From the NCBI RefSeq assembly GCF_003345295.1, contig NZ_CP031055.1, forward strand, positions 2,294,001 to 2,358,000: a stretch of DNA of 64,000 bases, given 5' to 3'. The number at the start of each line of letters is the position of its first letter. The stretch's first letter is position 1. The notes below the pieces were generated by a model. That model did no database searches, had not been told where the DNA came from, and was given only the letters and a program-made list of their open reading frames with translations. Shown here piece after piece: positions 33,450-41,687 of this stretch. A program made the position numbers and the translations under genes. The stretch is from Vibrio splendidus. Its GTDB lineage: Bacteria; Pseudomonadota; Gammaproteobacteria; Enterobacterales; Vibrionaceae.

Positions 33450-34583
33450 TTAACCTAGTAGGCTAAGTGCCGAGTTCGGAGCTTGCTTCGCTTGAGCAAG
33501 GATCGAGCTTGAAGCTTGAGAAAGGATCTGAGACTTAGTCATCTGAGTCGTTTCTTTCGCGAAATCGGTATCTTTAATACGGCTCTTAGATGCGTTAACG
33601 TTCTCGTTAATGTTGTCTAAGTTGCTGATAGCGTGGTCGAAACGGTTTTGGAAAGCACCCAGTTCAGCACGGTGGCTGTCTACGTACTTAAGTGCCGCAT
33701 CGATAACTGCTACAGATTCTTGTGCGCCGCCAACTGATGTTACGTCGATAGTATCAACCGTTACGTCTTTGCCAGGTTGCATACCTAGTTCGCCAGCAAG
33801 GCTGCCAGAGAATGCCACTTCGCCTTCAACTTTGTTGTTACCAGTAAACATTTGTAGCTTACCGTCTTCAGTTACAGACGCTTTAACAGAGTCTTGTTGA
33901 CCGTTGATGTACGTTGCTAGCTCTTCAATGTCGTCGCCCGCTTTCGCAGACACATCGATTTCTTGTGCTTGACCGAAGTTATCAGTGAACGACATTTTTA
34001 GGTCGTTTGCGCCAGCTTGAACATTCCAGTCTTTATCTTTCGCGTTCTCAGTTTGGTAGCTTTTACCACCCATCTGAGCGTTATCAGAGCGCATGTCTTT
34101 CAGTTGAAGCATTACCGCTTCACCGTTGTCCGCACCGATTTGGAATGATTTAGTACCGTGAGTACCGTTAAGCAGCTTGTTGCCACCAAAAGACGTGGTT
34201 TCCGCGATACGGTTCAGTTCGTCGTTCAGAGCTGTTACTTCTTCTTGAATCGCTACACGCTCAGATTTTGAGTTTGAGCCGTTTGAAGATTGTAGAGACA
34301 AATCACGCATACGTTGCAGGATGTTTGTTGTCTCGTTCATTGCACCTTCAGCAGTTTGTGCAATAGAGATACCGTCGTTCGCGTTACGTACAGCAACATC
34401 AAGACCACGACTCTGAACGTTCAAACGGTTCGAGATTTGTAGGCCCGCAGCGTCATCTTTCGCGCTGTTGATTTTAGAGCCTGAAGCTAGACGCTCCATT
34501 GATGTTTGTTGTGCGCTGTTTGCGTTGTTTAGGTAACGTTGTGCTGTCATCGCTGAAACGTTGGTATTTACATTCACTGCCAT
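33450..34583 (-). CDS. Flagellin 1 (polar flagellum)
   Basis: Flagellar filament subunit of 377 residues. I place the start at 34583 (MAVNVNTNVSAMTAQRYL), where GGAG precedes the ATG; the open frame runs 19 codons further through leader DNA. Conserved D0/D1 ends are present: N-terminal MERLASGSKINSAKDDAAGLQISNRL and C-terminal ILAQAKQAPNSALSLLG. The centre (D2/D3) is short, as in Vibrio polar flagellins. It is about two-thirds identical to flagellin 2 by eye. Vibrios have five or six flagellins and I cannot assign the letter. Confidence 0.95.
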   Translation of the reverse strand: MAVNVNTNVSAMTAQRYLNNANSAQQTSMERLASGSKINSAKDDAAGLQISNRLNVQSRGLDVAVRNANDGISIAQTAEGAMNETTNILQRMRDLSLQSSNGSNSKSERVAIQEEVTALNDELNRIAETTSFGGNKLLNGTHGTKSFQIGADNGEAVMLQLKDMRSDNAQMGGKSYQTENAKDKDWNVQAGANDLKMSFTDNFGQAQEIDVSAKAGDDIEELATYINGQQDSVKASVTEDGKLQMFTGNNKVEGEVAFSGSLAGELGMQPGKDVTVDTIDVTSVGGAQESVAVIDAALKYVDSHRAELGAFQNRFDHAISNLDNINENVNASKSRIKDTDFAKETTQMTKSQILSQASSSILAQAKQAPNSALSLLG

Positions 34584-34664
34584 GGTGACTTCTCCAATTG
34601 ATTTTCCGGTATAGCGGTTTCCGACGTCTCGGAAAACCAAGTAGTTATCTCTAAGTTACTATTA

Positions 34665-34691
34665 ATAACGGCGTGAATGCTGAAACCTTTA
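34665..34691 (-). promoter_or_regulatory. Sigma-28 (FliA) promoter of flagellin 1
   Basis: On the minus strand TAAAGGTT (34691-34684), 11 bases, GCCGTTAT (34672-34665). The FliA consensus is TAAAGTTT, 11 bases, GCCGATAA. It lies 82 bases before the ATG. The leader contains an imperfect hairpin (34617-34639). The 297-base gap to flagellin 2 holds nothing else recognisable. Confidence 0.7.
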
Positions 34692-34880
34692 GGAAAAAAA
34701 CAACAAAATTAAAGAAATAGCGATAAAGAAGAAGAAAGCGTGACTGGCCGTAAAATTATCAAAAAAAGATGAGAAAAGCGCTAAAGTTGTCGAGATGTCA
34801 GTCGAGCGAGAAGTTGTATTTTTATTAACCAAAGGGCTTTAGTTAAGCTGAACTACCTTTATAAGATTTGAGATAATTTA

Positions 34881-36014
34881 TTAACCGAGCAAGGTTAAAG
34901 CAAGATTCGGCGCTTGCTTTGCTTGAGCCAGTATTGTGGTGCTCACTTGCTGCAATATTTGCTGCTTGAGCATTTGAGTGGTCTCTTTGGCGTAATCGGT
35001 ATCTTTGATTCGGCTGTTGGATGTCGCCAAGTTCTCATGAACATTTTCGAGATTATTAATCGCATGATCAAAGCGGTTTTGCATTGCGCCGAGTTCGGAG
35101 CGATGACTATCCACGTACTTCATCGCCGTATCTAAAATAGAAACTGCACGCTGCGCGCCACCCACATCGGTCACATTGATGTCATCGACTGATTCGTAAT
35201 AACCCGCCGACATCGAAAGCTCACTGGCTAACGAACCTGAGAAAGAGATCGTGCCTGCCGTGTCTTCACCAGACATATAGATCTGAAGCTGTCCTTCATC
35301 ATTAACTGAAGCCGAGACCAGATCCGTTTGGCCATTAATATAGGTCGCCAACTCTTCAATATCATCGCCCGCTTTCGCGTTAATGGTGATCTCTTGTGGC
35401 TGACCAAAACGGTCGGTAAACGACATCGTCATATCATTCTGGTTGGATTCGACTTCCCACGAGTCACTTGCCATGCCATTGGCGACATAGCTAAAACCAC
35501 CCATATTGATGTCATCGGTTCGCATGTTTTTCAAACCTATCTGCACAGCTTCACCAGAACTGCCACCGATTTGAAATGACGTGCTACCAAAACTACCGTT
35601 AAGAAGTTTTTTACCGCCAAATGAGGTGGTTTCAGCAATTCGATTCAACTCATCATTTAGAGCTGTCACTTCTTCTTGAATAGCCGTCCTTTCCGACTGG
35701 CTATTCGAACCATTACTCGCTTGTAGTGACAAATCTCGCATGCGTTGCATGATATTGGTGGTTTCATTCATCGCCCCTTCTGCTGTCTGCATAATGGAGA
35801 TTCCATCGTTAGCGTTTCGAACCGCGACATCAATGCCGCTCATCTGCGCTTCTAATCGATTCGAAATTTGTAAGCCAGCCGCATCGTCTTTTGCACTATT
35901 AATACGACTCCCTGAAGCCAAGCGCTCCAAAGATTGGTTCAGCATGTTATTGGCATTAGAGAGGTTTCTCTGGGCCACCAGCGCTGAGACATTTGTATTA
36001 ACAGTTATAGCCAT
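34881..36014 (-). CDS. Flagellin 2 (polar flagellum)
   Basis: Second filament subunit, also 377 residues, with the same conserved ends (MAITVNTNVSALVAQRNL; QQVSTTILAQAKQAPNLALTLLG) and the shared FGQPQEITINAKAGDDIEEL segment. Compared with flagellin 1 the middle is more divergent and rich in Met and Asp. GAAGG precedes the ATG. It has its own FliA-type promoter, so the two genes can be regulated independently. The repeated gene pair next to crr looks like a local duplication. Confidence 0.95.
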   Translation of the reverse strand: MAITVNTNVSALVAQRNLSNANNMLNQSLERLASGSRINSAKDDAAGLQISNRLEAQMSGIDVAVRNANDGISIMQTAEGAMNETTNIMQRMRDLSLQASNGSNSQSERTAIQEEVTALNDELNRIAETTSFGGKKLLNGSFGSTSFQIGGSSGEAVQIGLKNMRTDDINMGGFSYVANGMASDSWEVESNQNDMTMSFTDRFGQPQEITINAKAGDDIEELATYINGQTDLVSASVNDEGQLQIYMSGEDTAGTISFSGSLASELSMSAGYYESVDDINVTDVGGAQRAVSILDTAMKYVDSHRSELGAMQNRFDHAINNLENVHENLATSNSRIKDTDYAKETTQMLKQQILQQVSTTILAQAKQAPNLALTLLG

Positions 36015-36059
36015 AGACCTTCACTTACAAAAAGATGAATAAAACTCACGATTGCTCTT

Positions 36060-36086
36060 ATATCGACCAATTCATATAAAGCTTTA
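36060..36086 (-). promoter_or_regulatory. Sigma-28 (FliA) promoter of flagellin 2
   Basis: On the minus strand TAAAGCTT (36086-36079), 11 bases, GTCGATAT (36067-36060): 7/8 and 6/8 matches to the FliA consensus with exact spacing, 46 bases before the ATG. It directly abuts the T-run of the yfeX terminator. Confidence 0.7.
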
Positions 36087-36115
36087 ATAAAAAAGGAGCC
36101 CTGAGGGCTCCCTTT
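36087..36115 (-). terminator. Terminator of yfeX
   Basis: On the minus strand, stem GGAGCCC-TCA-GGGCTCC followed by six T residues. Its 3' end touches the flagellin 2 promoter, insulating that gene. Confidence 0.88.
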
Positions 36116-36136
36116 GTTTATTCTTTTTTAGACGAT

Positions 36137-37060
36137 TTACTTAACCGTTAATGCACTCAACATGTCAGTCGACGGGGCAAAGTAATAAGCGCCTGTCACC
36201 GCTTTAGTAAAACGAAGCAGTTGGTCTGTTTTACCATCTGTCACGCCGTACATACTCTCTAGCATCGCATCAAAATTATGACGAACGTTACAGTAAGCAA
36301 TGAACAATAGGCCGTGGTCGCCCGTTGCTGTGCCGTAAGGTAGGCTGTGACGAACAATTTTAAGGCCCTTGCCTTCTTCTTTAATATCCACACGACCAAC
36401 GTGAGAAGCCGCGGGAACATCGTCTAGCTCAATTGAATCGGGCTTAGTACGACCAACGACTTTCTCTTGTGCCGATACATTCAATCGATTCCAAGCAGGT
36501 AGGTTGTGTACAAAACGTTGCACCATCACATAGCTACCACCCGAAAATTCACCTTCAGGCACAATCGCTACTTCAGCGCGCTGTTCGTCTTTCGGGTTTT
36601 CAGTGCCATCAACGAAGTCGGTCATGTCACGTGAATCTAGGAAGCGGTAACCGTAGGTTTCGTCAACTACTTCAACGTCCGCAGCTACTTCAGATAGCAA
36701 TTTACGTAGGATGAAAAAGTGCAGATCGTGTCGATTTGAATGACAGTGAATCAGAACATCAGACAATGTGCTCGGTGCAGTGACATCACCTTTCCCAAGC
36801 GCAGGGAAATCAATGAGGTCAGACGGAGCAGCTTGCTCGAACTTATCCCAAAAAGCCTTTGAGAACGCAACTGACGCCGTTAAGTTCGCATCTGGTTGAG
36901 TTTGGTTGAGCTCTTCGATTAGCGCAGGAATCTTTTGAATTTCCGCTAATACGTTAGCAGCGTTAGCATTCACTTTTAGTTGAACGTAAAGAGCGAAAGG
37001 CCCTGCTTCTGGCAAGATAGCACTTTGAACGTTAGGCTGCTCATTTGAGACATTAAGCAT
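36137..37060 (-). CDS. yfeX: Dyp-type heme peroxidase YfeX
   Basis: Cytoplasmic heme protein of 307 residues (E. coli YfeX 299) that oxidises porphyrinogens and dyes with peroxide. The family hallmark GxxDG is present as DFVDGTENP (the distal Asp), and the proximal heme ligand is the His in AASHVGRVD. The ferredoxin-like halves are recognisable (ALYVQLKV; LLFIAYCNV). No Tat signal or encapsulin-targeting extension is seen. Confidence 0.93.
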   Translation of the reverse strand: MLNVSNEQPNVQSAILPEAGPFALYVQLKVNANAANVLAEIQKIPALIEELNQTQPDANLTASVAFSKAFWDKFEQAAPSDLIDFPALGKGDVTAPSTLSDVLIHCHSNRHDLHFFILRKLLSEVAADVEVVDETYGYRFLDSRDMTDFVDGTENPKDEQRAEVAIVPEGEFSGGSYVMVQRFVHNLPAWNRLNVSAQEKVVGRTKPDSIELDDVPAASHVGRVDIKEEGKGLKIVRHSLPYGTATGDHGLLFIAYCNVRHNFDAMLESMYGVTDGKTDQLLRFTKAVTGAYYFAPSTDMLSALTVK

Positions 37061-37125
37061 AGATTATTCCTTCCAGTTTTAGCTTCTAAGTATAATTGTG
37101 AATGGGACAAATGTTTTGATGAGAA

Positions 37126-37602
37126 TCAGTCTTCGAGCTCAACCACTTTAAAGCAATCCCTAGCGGCATGACTATTGGTTAGAAAAAGCGCTAACCATAG
37201 GAGCAATAACAGGGTGATGCCATTTGACCAACGGAACCATCCATTATCCAGATAGATTAAATAAATGGTATGAGACCCCTGTGCCAAGATAGCCACCATG
37301 GTGACCCAACGCCCACAAGATACGACTTTATTGAGGCGCTTTCTCTCTGGTGTTCTGAGTCCAAACAACCACATGAGTAACAAGATCGGAATACTCAATG
37401 CAATCCCAACATAAAACATTTGATGATCTGGATAGATGATTTCGAGGATATCAGTGCCCGACTCTCGGCTTGCACCTGCAACAATGAAAACGACCAGAGC
37501 TTTCGCCAGAAATAGCCAACCTAACCATAATAGGATTGGGGCTTTTAAAAAGCCGTGCTTGTCGTATTGTTCTATGGAGTACCGCACAAATCTCACTTTC
37601 AC
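37126..37602 (-). CDS. yfeZ: DUF2919 membrane protein YfeZ
   Basis: 158-residue inner-membrane protein with four hydrophobic segments. The characteristic start IEQYDKHGFLKAPILLWLGW and the central GLRTPERK loop identify DUF2919 (E. coli YfeZ). In E. coli it also neighbours yfeX. Its function is unknown. It lies 65 bases upstream of yfeX and is probably co-transcribed. Confidence 0.85.
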   Translation of the reverse strand: MKVRFVRYSIEQYDKHGFLKAPILLWLGWLFLAKALVVFIVAGASRESGTDILEIIYPDHQMFYVGIALSIPILLLMWLFGLRTPERKRLNKVVSCGRWVTMVAILAQGSHTIYLIYLDNGWFRWSNGITLLLLLWLALFLTNSHAARDCFKVVELED

Positions 37603-37696
37603 TTATTTTCAAACCAACACTTTAACGCAAATCATTCATACTTAACTAGGTTTGCGTTATCTTATTGGTTAATCCGTTTTAATTATCGAACTCAGT

Positions 37697-38047
37697 ATGA
37701 AAAAGAAAACTAATACACCATCTGTTGAATCACAACAAGAAGCACTGAAGATAGCCAAAGCGACACAAAAGCCAGCTCAAACCAAAGAACAAACCAAGTT
37801 GATTGCTCAAGGTATCGAGAAAGGCATCGCACTCTATAAAAAGCAGCAGAAAGAACGTGGCCGCCAAGCCGATAAAGCTAAAAAACGCGTACAGAAAGAG
37901 AAGCAGACTCTGCAAGCGAACCAAGACCAAGACCAAGAACAGAATGTCGAATCGAACAAAGAAACAACATCAAATCACGCCAGTAAATTGCCGTGGTTGT
38001 TATTGTTCGCAAGCTGGATAGGCTTCGCGATTTATTTGATGAAATAA
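37697..38047 (+). CDS. DUF2956 small membrane protein
   Basis: 116 residues: a charged, lysine- and glutamine-rich helical part (about 1-90, including QTKLIAQGIEKGIALYKKQQK, the DUF2956 hallmark) followed by a C-terminal membrane segment (about 95-114). A basic coiled coil with a tail anchor is suggested. Function unknown. A DUF4156 lipoprotein gene follows after 12 bases. Confidence 0.8.
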   Translation: MKKKTNTPSVESQQEALKIAKATQKPAQTKEQTKLIAQGIEKGIALYKKQQKERGRQADKAKKRVQKEKQTLQANQDQDQEQNVESNKETTSNHASKLPWLLLFASWIGFAIYLMK

Positions 38048-38059
38048 CAGGATAAGCGT

Positions 38060-38392
38060 ATGAAAAAGGAATTAATCGCTTTGGCTATGAGTAGCGTGCT
38101 ACTTGGTTGCACGACACCGACATCAATGCCTCATAGCGAAGCTGACAACGTGCAAATGGATTTCCACGGCCTTATCAATATTGCGCAGTGCGAGTATAAA
38201 GGGGAAGTCACTGGCAGCGAGGGCCATTGGTATAGTTACCTGTTTTACCCAAACGACACCTTGATTCAGGGCGCCATGAATGAGCTCAAGTCAAATACGA
38301 TTGAGCTAGGTGCAGATACCGTGATATTTACACTCCCCCAAGACTTTTCCACTTCCGTGACTATGTTGGGCACTGCCTATCTGTGTAATTAG
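38060..38392 (+). CDS. DUF4156 lipoprotein
   Basis: 110 residues with a signal peptide and lipobox LLGC (lipidated Cys16). The mature part has a second Cys pair (CEYKGEV; C-terminal YLCN) and ELGADTVIF, typical of DUF4156 envelope proteins with no known function. The preceding gene ends 12 bases upstream. Confidence 0.8.
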   Translation: MKKELIALAMSSVLLGCTTPTSMPHSEADNVQMDFHGLINIAQCEYKGEVTGSEGHWYSYLFYPNDTLIQGAMNELKSNTIELGADTVIFTLPQDFSTSVTMLGTAYLCN

Positions 38393-38443
38393 GGAGGGAC
38401 ATAATTAGGTAGCTCGGTGCTCAAATGAGCAAGATGCTACCAC

Positions 38444-38479
38444 TTCGATTTCTACTTCTACTTCTACTTCTACTTCGAC
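38444..38479. repeat. Hexanucleotide tandem repeat
   Basis: Six consecutive 6-base units: TTCGAT, four exact TTCTAC, TTCGAC. It lies in the gap between two convergent genes, next to a terminator, and does not code. Confidence 0.85.
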
Positions 38480-38482
38480 TGC

Positions 38483-38510
38483 AAAAAAAGAAAGCCAGCT
38501 TTCGCTGGCT
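38483..38510 (-). terminator. Terminator of the winged-helix gene
   Basis: On the minus strand AGCCAGC-GAAA-GCTGGCT, a 7-bp stem capped by a GAAA tetraloop, then TTCTTTTTTT. It touches the stop codon. Confidence 0.88.
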
Positions 38511-38797
38511 TATGCACTAAATCCAAGGCTTGTTGCTATATCGCCTTTACGTTGGATAACCCATTGACTGTCAAATGGACCCCAGTCGGATAACTGGTAA
38601 TAGCCATCATTATGACGTCGCCCATCTTGAACAAACATAAGTTCGATACCGATCCCCGGTAACGCCTTGAGTACATCTTGAATAGTACGACGAGGCCAAC
38701 CCGTTTTTTCGATGAGTTTAGGCACATTTGGCCTATCAAGGCTTTCCACTAACAATGCTAAATATAGCCGCCTTGCAAAAACAGGACTCAACTCCAT
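38510..38797 (-). CDS. Small winged-helix DNA-binding protein
   Basis: 95 residues from the ATG at 38797, with AGGAGG five bases upstream; a GTG two codons earlier overlaps that site. The helix-turn-helix is visible as VPKLIEKTGWPRRTIQDVLKAL, followed by a wing (IELMFVQDGRRHNDGYYQL). It is conserved-looking but I know of no studied member. A local regulator is the simplest role. Confidence 0.75.
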   Translation of the reverse strand: MELSPVFARRLYLALLVESLDRPNVPKLIEKTGWPRRTIQDVLKALPGIGIELMFVQDGRRHNDGYYQLSDWGPFDSQWVIQRKGDIATSLGFSA

Positions 38798-39002
38798 TGA
38801 CACCTCCTATATATGTGCAACTCAATTATTTCTTTTTTCGCTGACAACATGTTGAGGTTGATCAATAAGTCTCCAATAGTGACATTTTCTTACTGTTTTT
38901 TTTCACTCTATGAAATATTCCTCACTCTATTTTGTCTGAATTGCAGCTTCCTGATAGGATTCAACTCATAACAACGAAATAAAATCACCCAAAGGAAGAA
39001 CA

Positions 39003-39350
39003 ATGACTATCACTATGTTTGGCATTCCGAACTGCGACACCATTAAAAAAGCAAAGAAATGGCTCGAAGCTGAAGGGATCAAGTTCGAATTTCACGATTA
39101 TCGCAAACAAGGCATCACTGAAGAGTTGGTTACGACCTTCTGTTCAGAACTTGGCTGGGAACTTGTATTGAACAAACGTGGTACGACTTATCGCCAACTT
39201 TCACAAGAACAGAAAGATACATTAACGGAAGACAAAGCCGTGACTCTGCTTGTTGAGCAACCAGCAATGATTAAGCGACCAATACTAAAAGTAGACGGTA
39301 AGCTTCATATCGGATTTAAAGCCGACCAATACGCAGCTATTTTTGCTTAG
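39003..39350 (+). CDS. yffB: ArsC/Spx-family protein YffB
   Basis: 115 residues of thioredoxin fold. It has a single active Cys in GIPNCDTIKKAKKWL and KRPILKV near the C-terminus, which identifies the YffB branch of the ArsC/Spx family. True arsenate reductases have CxxS/R loops and other motifs. In E. coli yffB also precedes dapE. Suggested as a glutathione-dependent reductase, although the substrate is unknown. Confidence 0.88.
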   Translation: MTITMFGIPNCDTIKKAKKWLEAEGIKFEFHDYRKQGITEELVTTFCSELGWELVLNKRGTTYRQLSQEQKDTLTEDKAVTLLVEQPAMIKRPILKVDGKLHIGFKADQYAAIFA

Positions 39351-39445
39351 AGCACTGTATTTAGATAGACAACTGGACGTTGTTCTCGGAATCAGCGTCC
39401 TAAAAATTAATGACTAGACGTTTTATTTAAACAAGGAATTCAAGG

Positions 39446-40582
39446 ATGACAGATAGCCCAACTTTGGCTCTGGCAAAAGACCTCATTAGCCGTCAATCGG
39501 TAACACCAGAAGATGCAGGTTGCCAAGACCTGATGATTGAACGCTTAAAAGCACTCGGTTTTGAAATCGAAGTGATGGTATTTGAAGATACGACGAACTT
39601 TTGGGCTCGCCGTGGTACAGAGGCGCCTCTGTTTGCCTTTGCTGGCCACACTGATGTTGTACCTGCAGGCCCAATTGAGCAATGGAACACTAAACCATTC
39701 GAACCGACTATCGTAGATGGTTTCCTGCACGGTCGCGGCGCGGCAGATATGAAAGGTTCTCTGGCTTCAATGATTGTTGCTGTCGAGCAGTTCATTGCTA
39801 AACACCCGGACCACAGCGGCTCAATCGGTTTCCTTATCACGTCAGATGAAGAAGGTCCTTTCATCAACGGTACGGTACGTGTTGTTGAAGCACTGATGGC
39901 TCGTGGCGAGAACATCGACATGTGTATTGTGGGTGAACCATCAAGTACTGAGTACGTCGGTGATGTCGTGAAAAACGGCCGTCGTGGTTCTATCACTGGT
40001 GACCTAACAGTTAAAGGCACACAAGGTCATGTTGCTTACCCTCACCTAGCGAACAACCCGGTACACAGCTCTCTGCTTGCGATCAATGAACTGGCTACTA
40101 CCGAGTGGGATAAAGGTAATGACTACTTCCCACCAACAAGCTTCCAGATCCCAAATGTAAGTGCGGGCACAGGCGCATCAAACGTGATTCCTGGTGAGTT
40201 TAATGTTCAGTTTAACCTTCGTTTTAGCACAGAGTTAAACAACGACATCATCGTTGAGAGAGTCACAAATACACTCGACAAATACGATTTCGAATACGAT
40301 TTGAAATGGACATTCAATGGCGACCCGTTCTTAACAGACGCAGGCTCACTGCTTGATGCTATTGTTGATGCCGTTGGCCACGTTAATGACGTAAAACCAG
40401 CACTACTGACTACAGGTGGTACATCTGACGGGCGCTTTATTGCGCGCATGAAAGGGCAAGTCGTAGAGCTAGGTCCGGTTAATGCCACCATTCACAAGGT
40501 TAACGAATGCGTGAAAGTGGCTGACTTAGAGAAGCTAACCGACATGTATGAGAGAACATTAGTGAACCTGTTCGCTAAATAG
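39446..40582 (+). CDS. dapE: Succinyl-diaminopimelate desuccinylase
   Basis: Zinc M20 amidohydrolase of the lysine/meso-DAP pathway: releases succinate from N-succinyl-LL-DAP. 378 residues (E. coli 375). Metal and catalytic residues are visible in FAGHTDVVPAG, GRGAADMKG and the TSDEEGP stretch, and the C-terminal NATIHKVNE carries the last ligand. AAGGAATTCAAGG precedes the ATG. With dapA elsewhere in the window, two steps of DAP synthesis are represented. Confidence 0.97.
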   Translation: MTDSPTLALAKDLISRQSVTPEDAGCQDLMIERLKALGFEIEVMVFEDTTNFWARRGTEAPLFAFAGHTDVVPAGPIEQWNTKPFEPTIVDGFLHGRGAADMKGSLASMIVAVEQFIAKHPDHSGSIGFLITSDEEGPFINGTVRVVEALMARGENIDMCIVGEPSSTEYVGDVVKNGRRGSITGDLTVKGTQGHVAYPHLANNPVHSSLLAINELATTEWDKGNDYFPPTSFQIPNVSAGTGASNVIPGEFNVQFNLRFSTELNNDIIVERVTNTLDKYDFEYDLKWTFNGDPFLTDAGSLLDAIVDAVGHVNDVKPALLTTGGTSDGRFIARMKGQVVELGPVNATIHKVNECVKVADLEKLTDMYERTLVNLFAK

Positions 40583-40628
40583 TTCTTTCATCAGCGATTG
40601 ATAGCTTCTAATTATTGAGAGACGCGTT

Positions 40629-41303
40629 ATGACACCAGAGCAGCTTACCGGGCAATCAGATTCTCATCTGGAACCTAACCTGATTGGCACCAAGACATTC
40701 TTGGTTCACAGTAATGTCAAAGATGACCTAAACAGTTTGATTGAAGCTGCTCAACTCGCTGGCTTTAAAATGGAGATTGCCAGTGGCTTTCGCGACTATG
40801 AAAGGCAATCTCTGATTTGGAACCGTAAGTTTTCTGGTGAAGCACCAATATTAGACTCAGAAAGCCAACCACTTGATGCTTCAAGACTCAGTGAACAGCA
40901 AAAGTTGTCAGCGATACTGAGGTGGTCTGCACTGCCTGGGGCGAGTCGTCACCATTGGGGTTGTGACTTTGATGTCTTTGCTCGTAATCACTTGCCTGAA
41001 GGCACACAGCTGCAACTGGAACCATGGGAATACCTTACTGGCCACCAGCAAGCGTTTTACCAATGGCTTGTTGCCAATGCATCTCAATTTGGGTTCTTCT
41101 TTCCGTACAGTCAAGACCTCGGCGGTGTGGCGATAGAACCTTGGCATATCAGCCATCGAAAAGTATCGGAGTTGTGTTTATCACAGTTATCTCCCTCTTT
41201 ACTTGGCAAGCAACTCCAATCTAAGCCAATATTAGGGTATGAGATTATTATGGAGCAGCTAGACGAGATCTATGCGCGCTTCGTGGCGAATATCAGTCAT
41301 TAG
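40629..41303 (+). CDS. M15-family D-alanyl-D-alanine carboxypeptidase-like protein
   Basis: 224-residue zinc peptidase of the VanY/DdpX clan. Motifs in order: SGFRDYERQ, SRHHWGCDFDVF (His and Asp zinc ligands) and EPWHISH (Glu-x-x-His). No signal peptide is evident, so it is either cytoplasmic or exported by another route; murein-peptide recycling is possible. It lies 46 bases after dapE, itself a peptidoglycan-precursor gene, and eight bases before a DUF2897 gene. Confidence 0.85.
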   Translation: MTPEQLTGQSDSHLEPNLIGTKTFLVHSNVKDDLNSLIEAAQLAGFKMEIASGFRDYERQSLIWNRKFSGEAPILDSESQPLDASRLSEQQKLSAILRWSALPGASRHHWGCDFDVFARNHLPEGTQLQLEPWEYLTGHQQAFYQWLVANASQFGFFFPYSQDLGGVAIEPWHISHRKVSELCLSQLSPSLLGKQLQSKPILGYEIIMEQLDEIYARFVANISH

Positions 41304-41311
41304 GAGCGCTT

Positions 41312-41521
41312 ATGTTGGAGTGGCTTACAAACCCTTGGGTTATCATCATCATCGTGGTTAGCGTTGTGGTGGGTAATATTGCTGCGCTCAAACAGACCGC
41401 CAATATGGATCTGACTGGTCGTAACAAAACAGAGAAAGACTTAGACAAGCTCAATCAATTGGATAAACAGAACCAAGATAAAGCTCAAAAAGATGAGTCT
41501 ACGGACAACAAAGACGCTTAA
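41312..41521 (+). CDS. DUF2897 small membrane protein
   Basis: 69 residues: one N-terminal membrane helix (about 8-25, WVIIIIVVSVVVGNIAAL) and a charged C-terminal tail rich in Lys, Asp and Gln, the DUF2897 pattern. Function unknown. AGGAG precedes it. Last gene of the dapE cluster. Confidence 0.8.
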   Translation: MLEWLTNPWVIIIIVVSVVVGNIAALKQTANMDLTGRNKTEKDLDKLNQLDKQNQDKAQKDESTDNKDA

Positions 41522-41585
41522 TTTTGTAGCTCTAAGGAGCCAATCTAATTTGCTAATAATCCGCTGACGACTAATCAACGAATAC

Positions 41586-41616
41586 AAAAAAGAGGACACA
41601 ATGTGTCCTCTTTTTT
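41586..41616. terminator. Bidirectional terminator between the dapE cluster and bamC
   Basis: Perfect 15-bp inverted repeat around one base, with A and T tracts on both sides. It serves the two convergent transcription units. Confidence 0.92.
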
Positions 41617-41687
41617 ATTGGCTTTAGCTAACCACAAGGCTGATATGACTAACTCTGTGGTTTTTCAGCTATGCTCACTCAGTTTAC

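Noticed and set aside
34801..34860. Terminator after flagellin 2
   Set aside because: The inverted repeat there has a two-base loop and is followed by A-rich rather than T-rich sequence on the transcribed strand.
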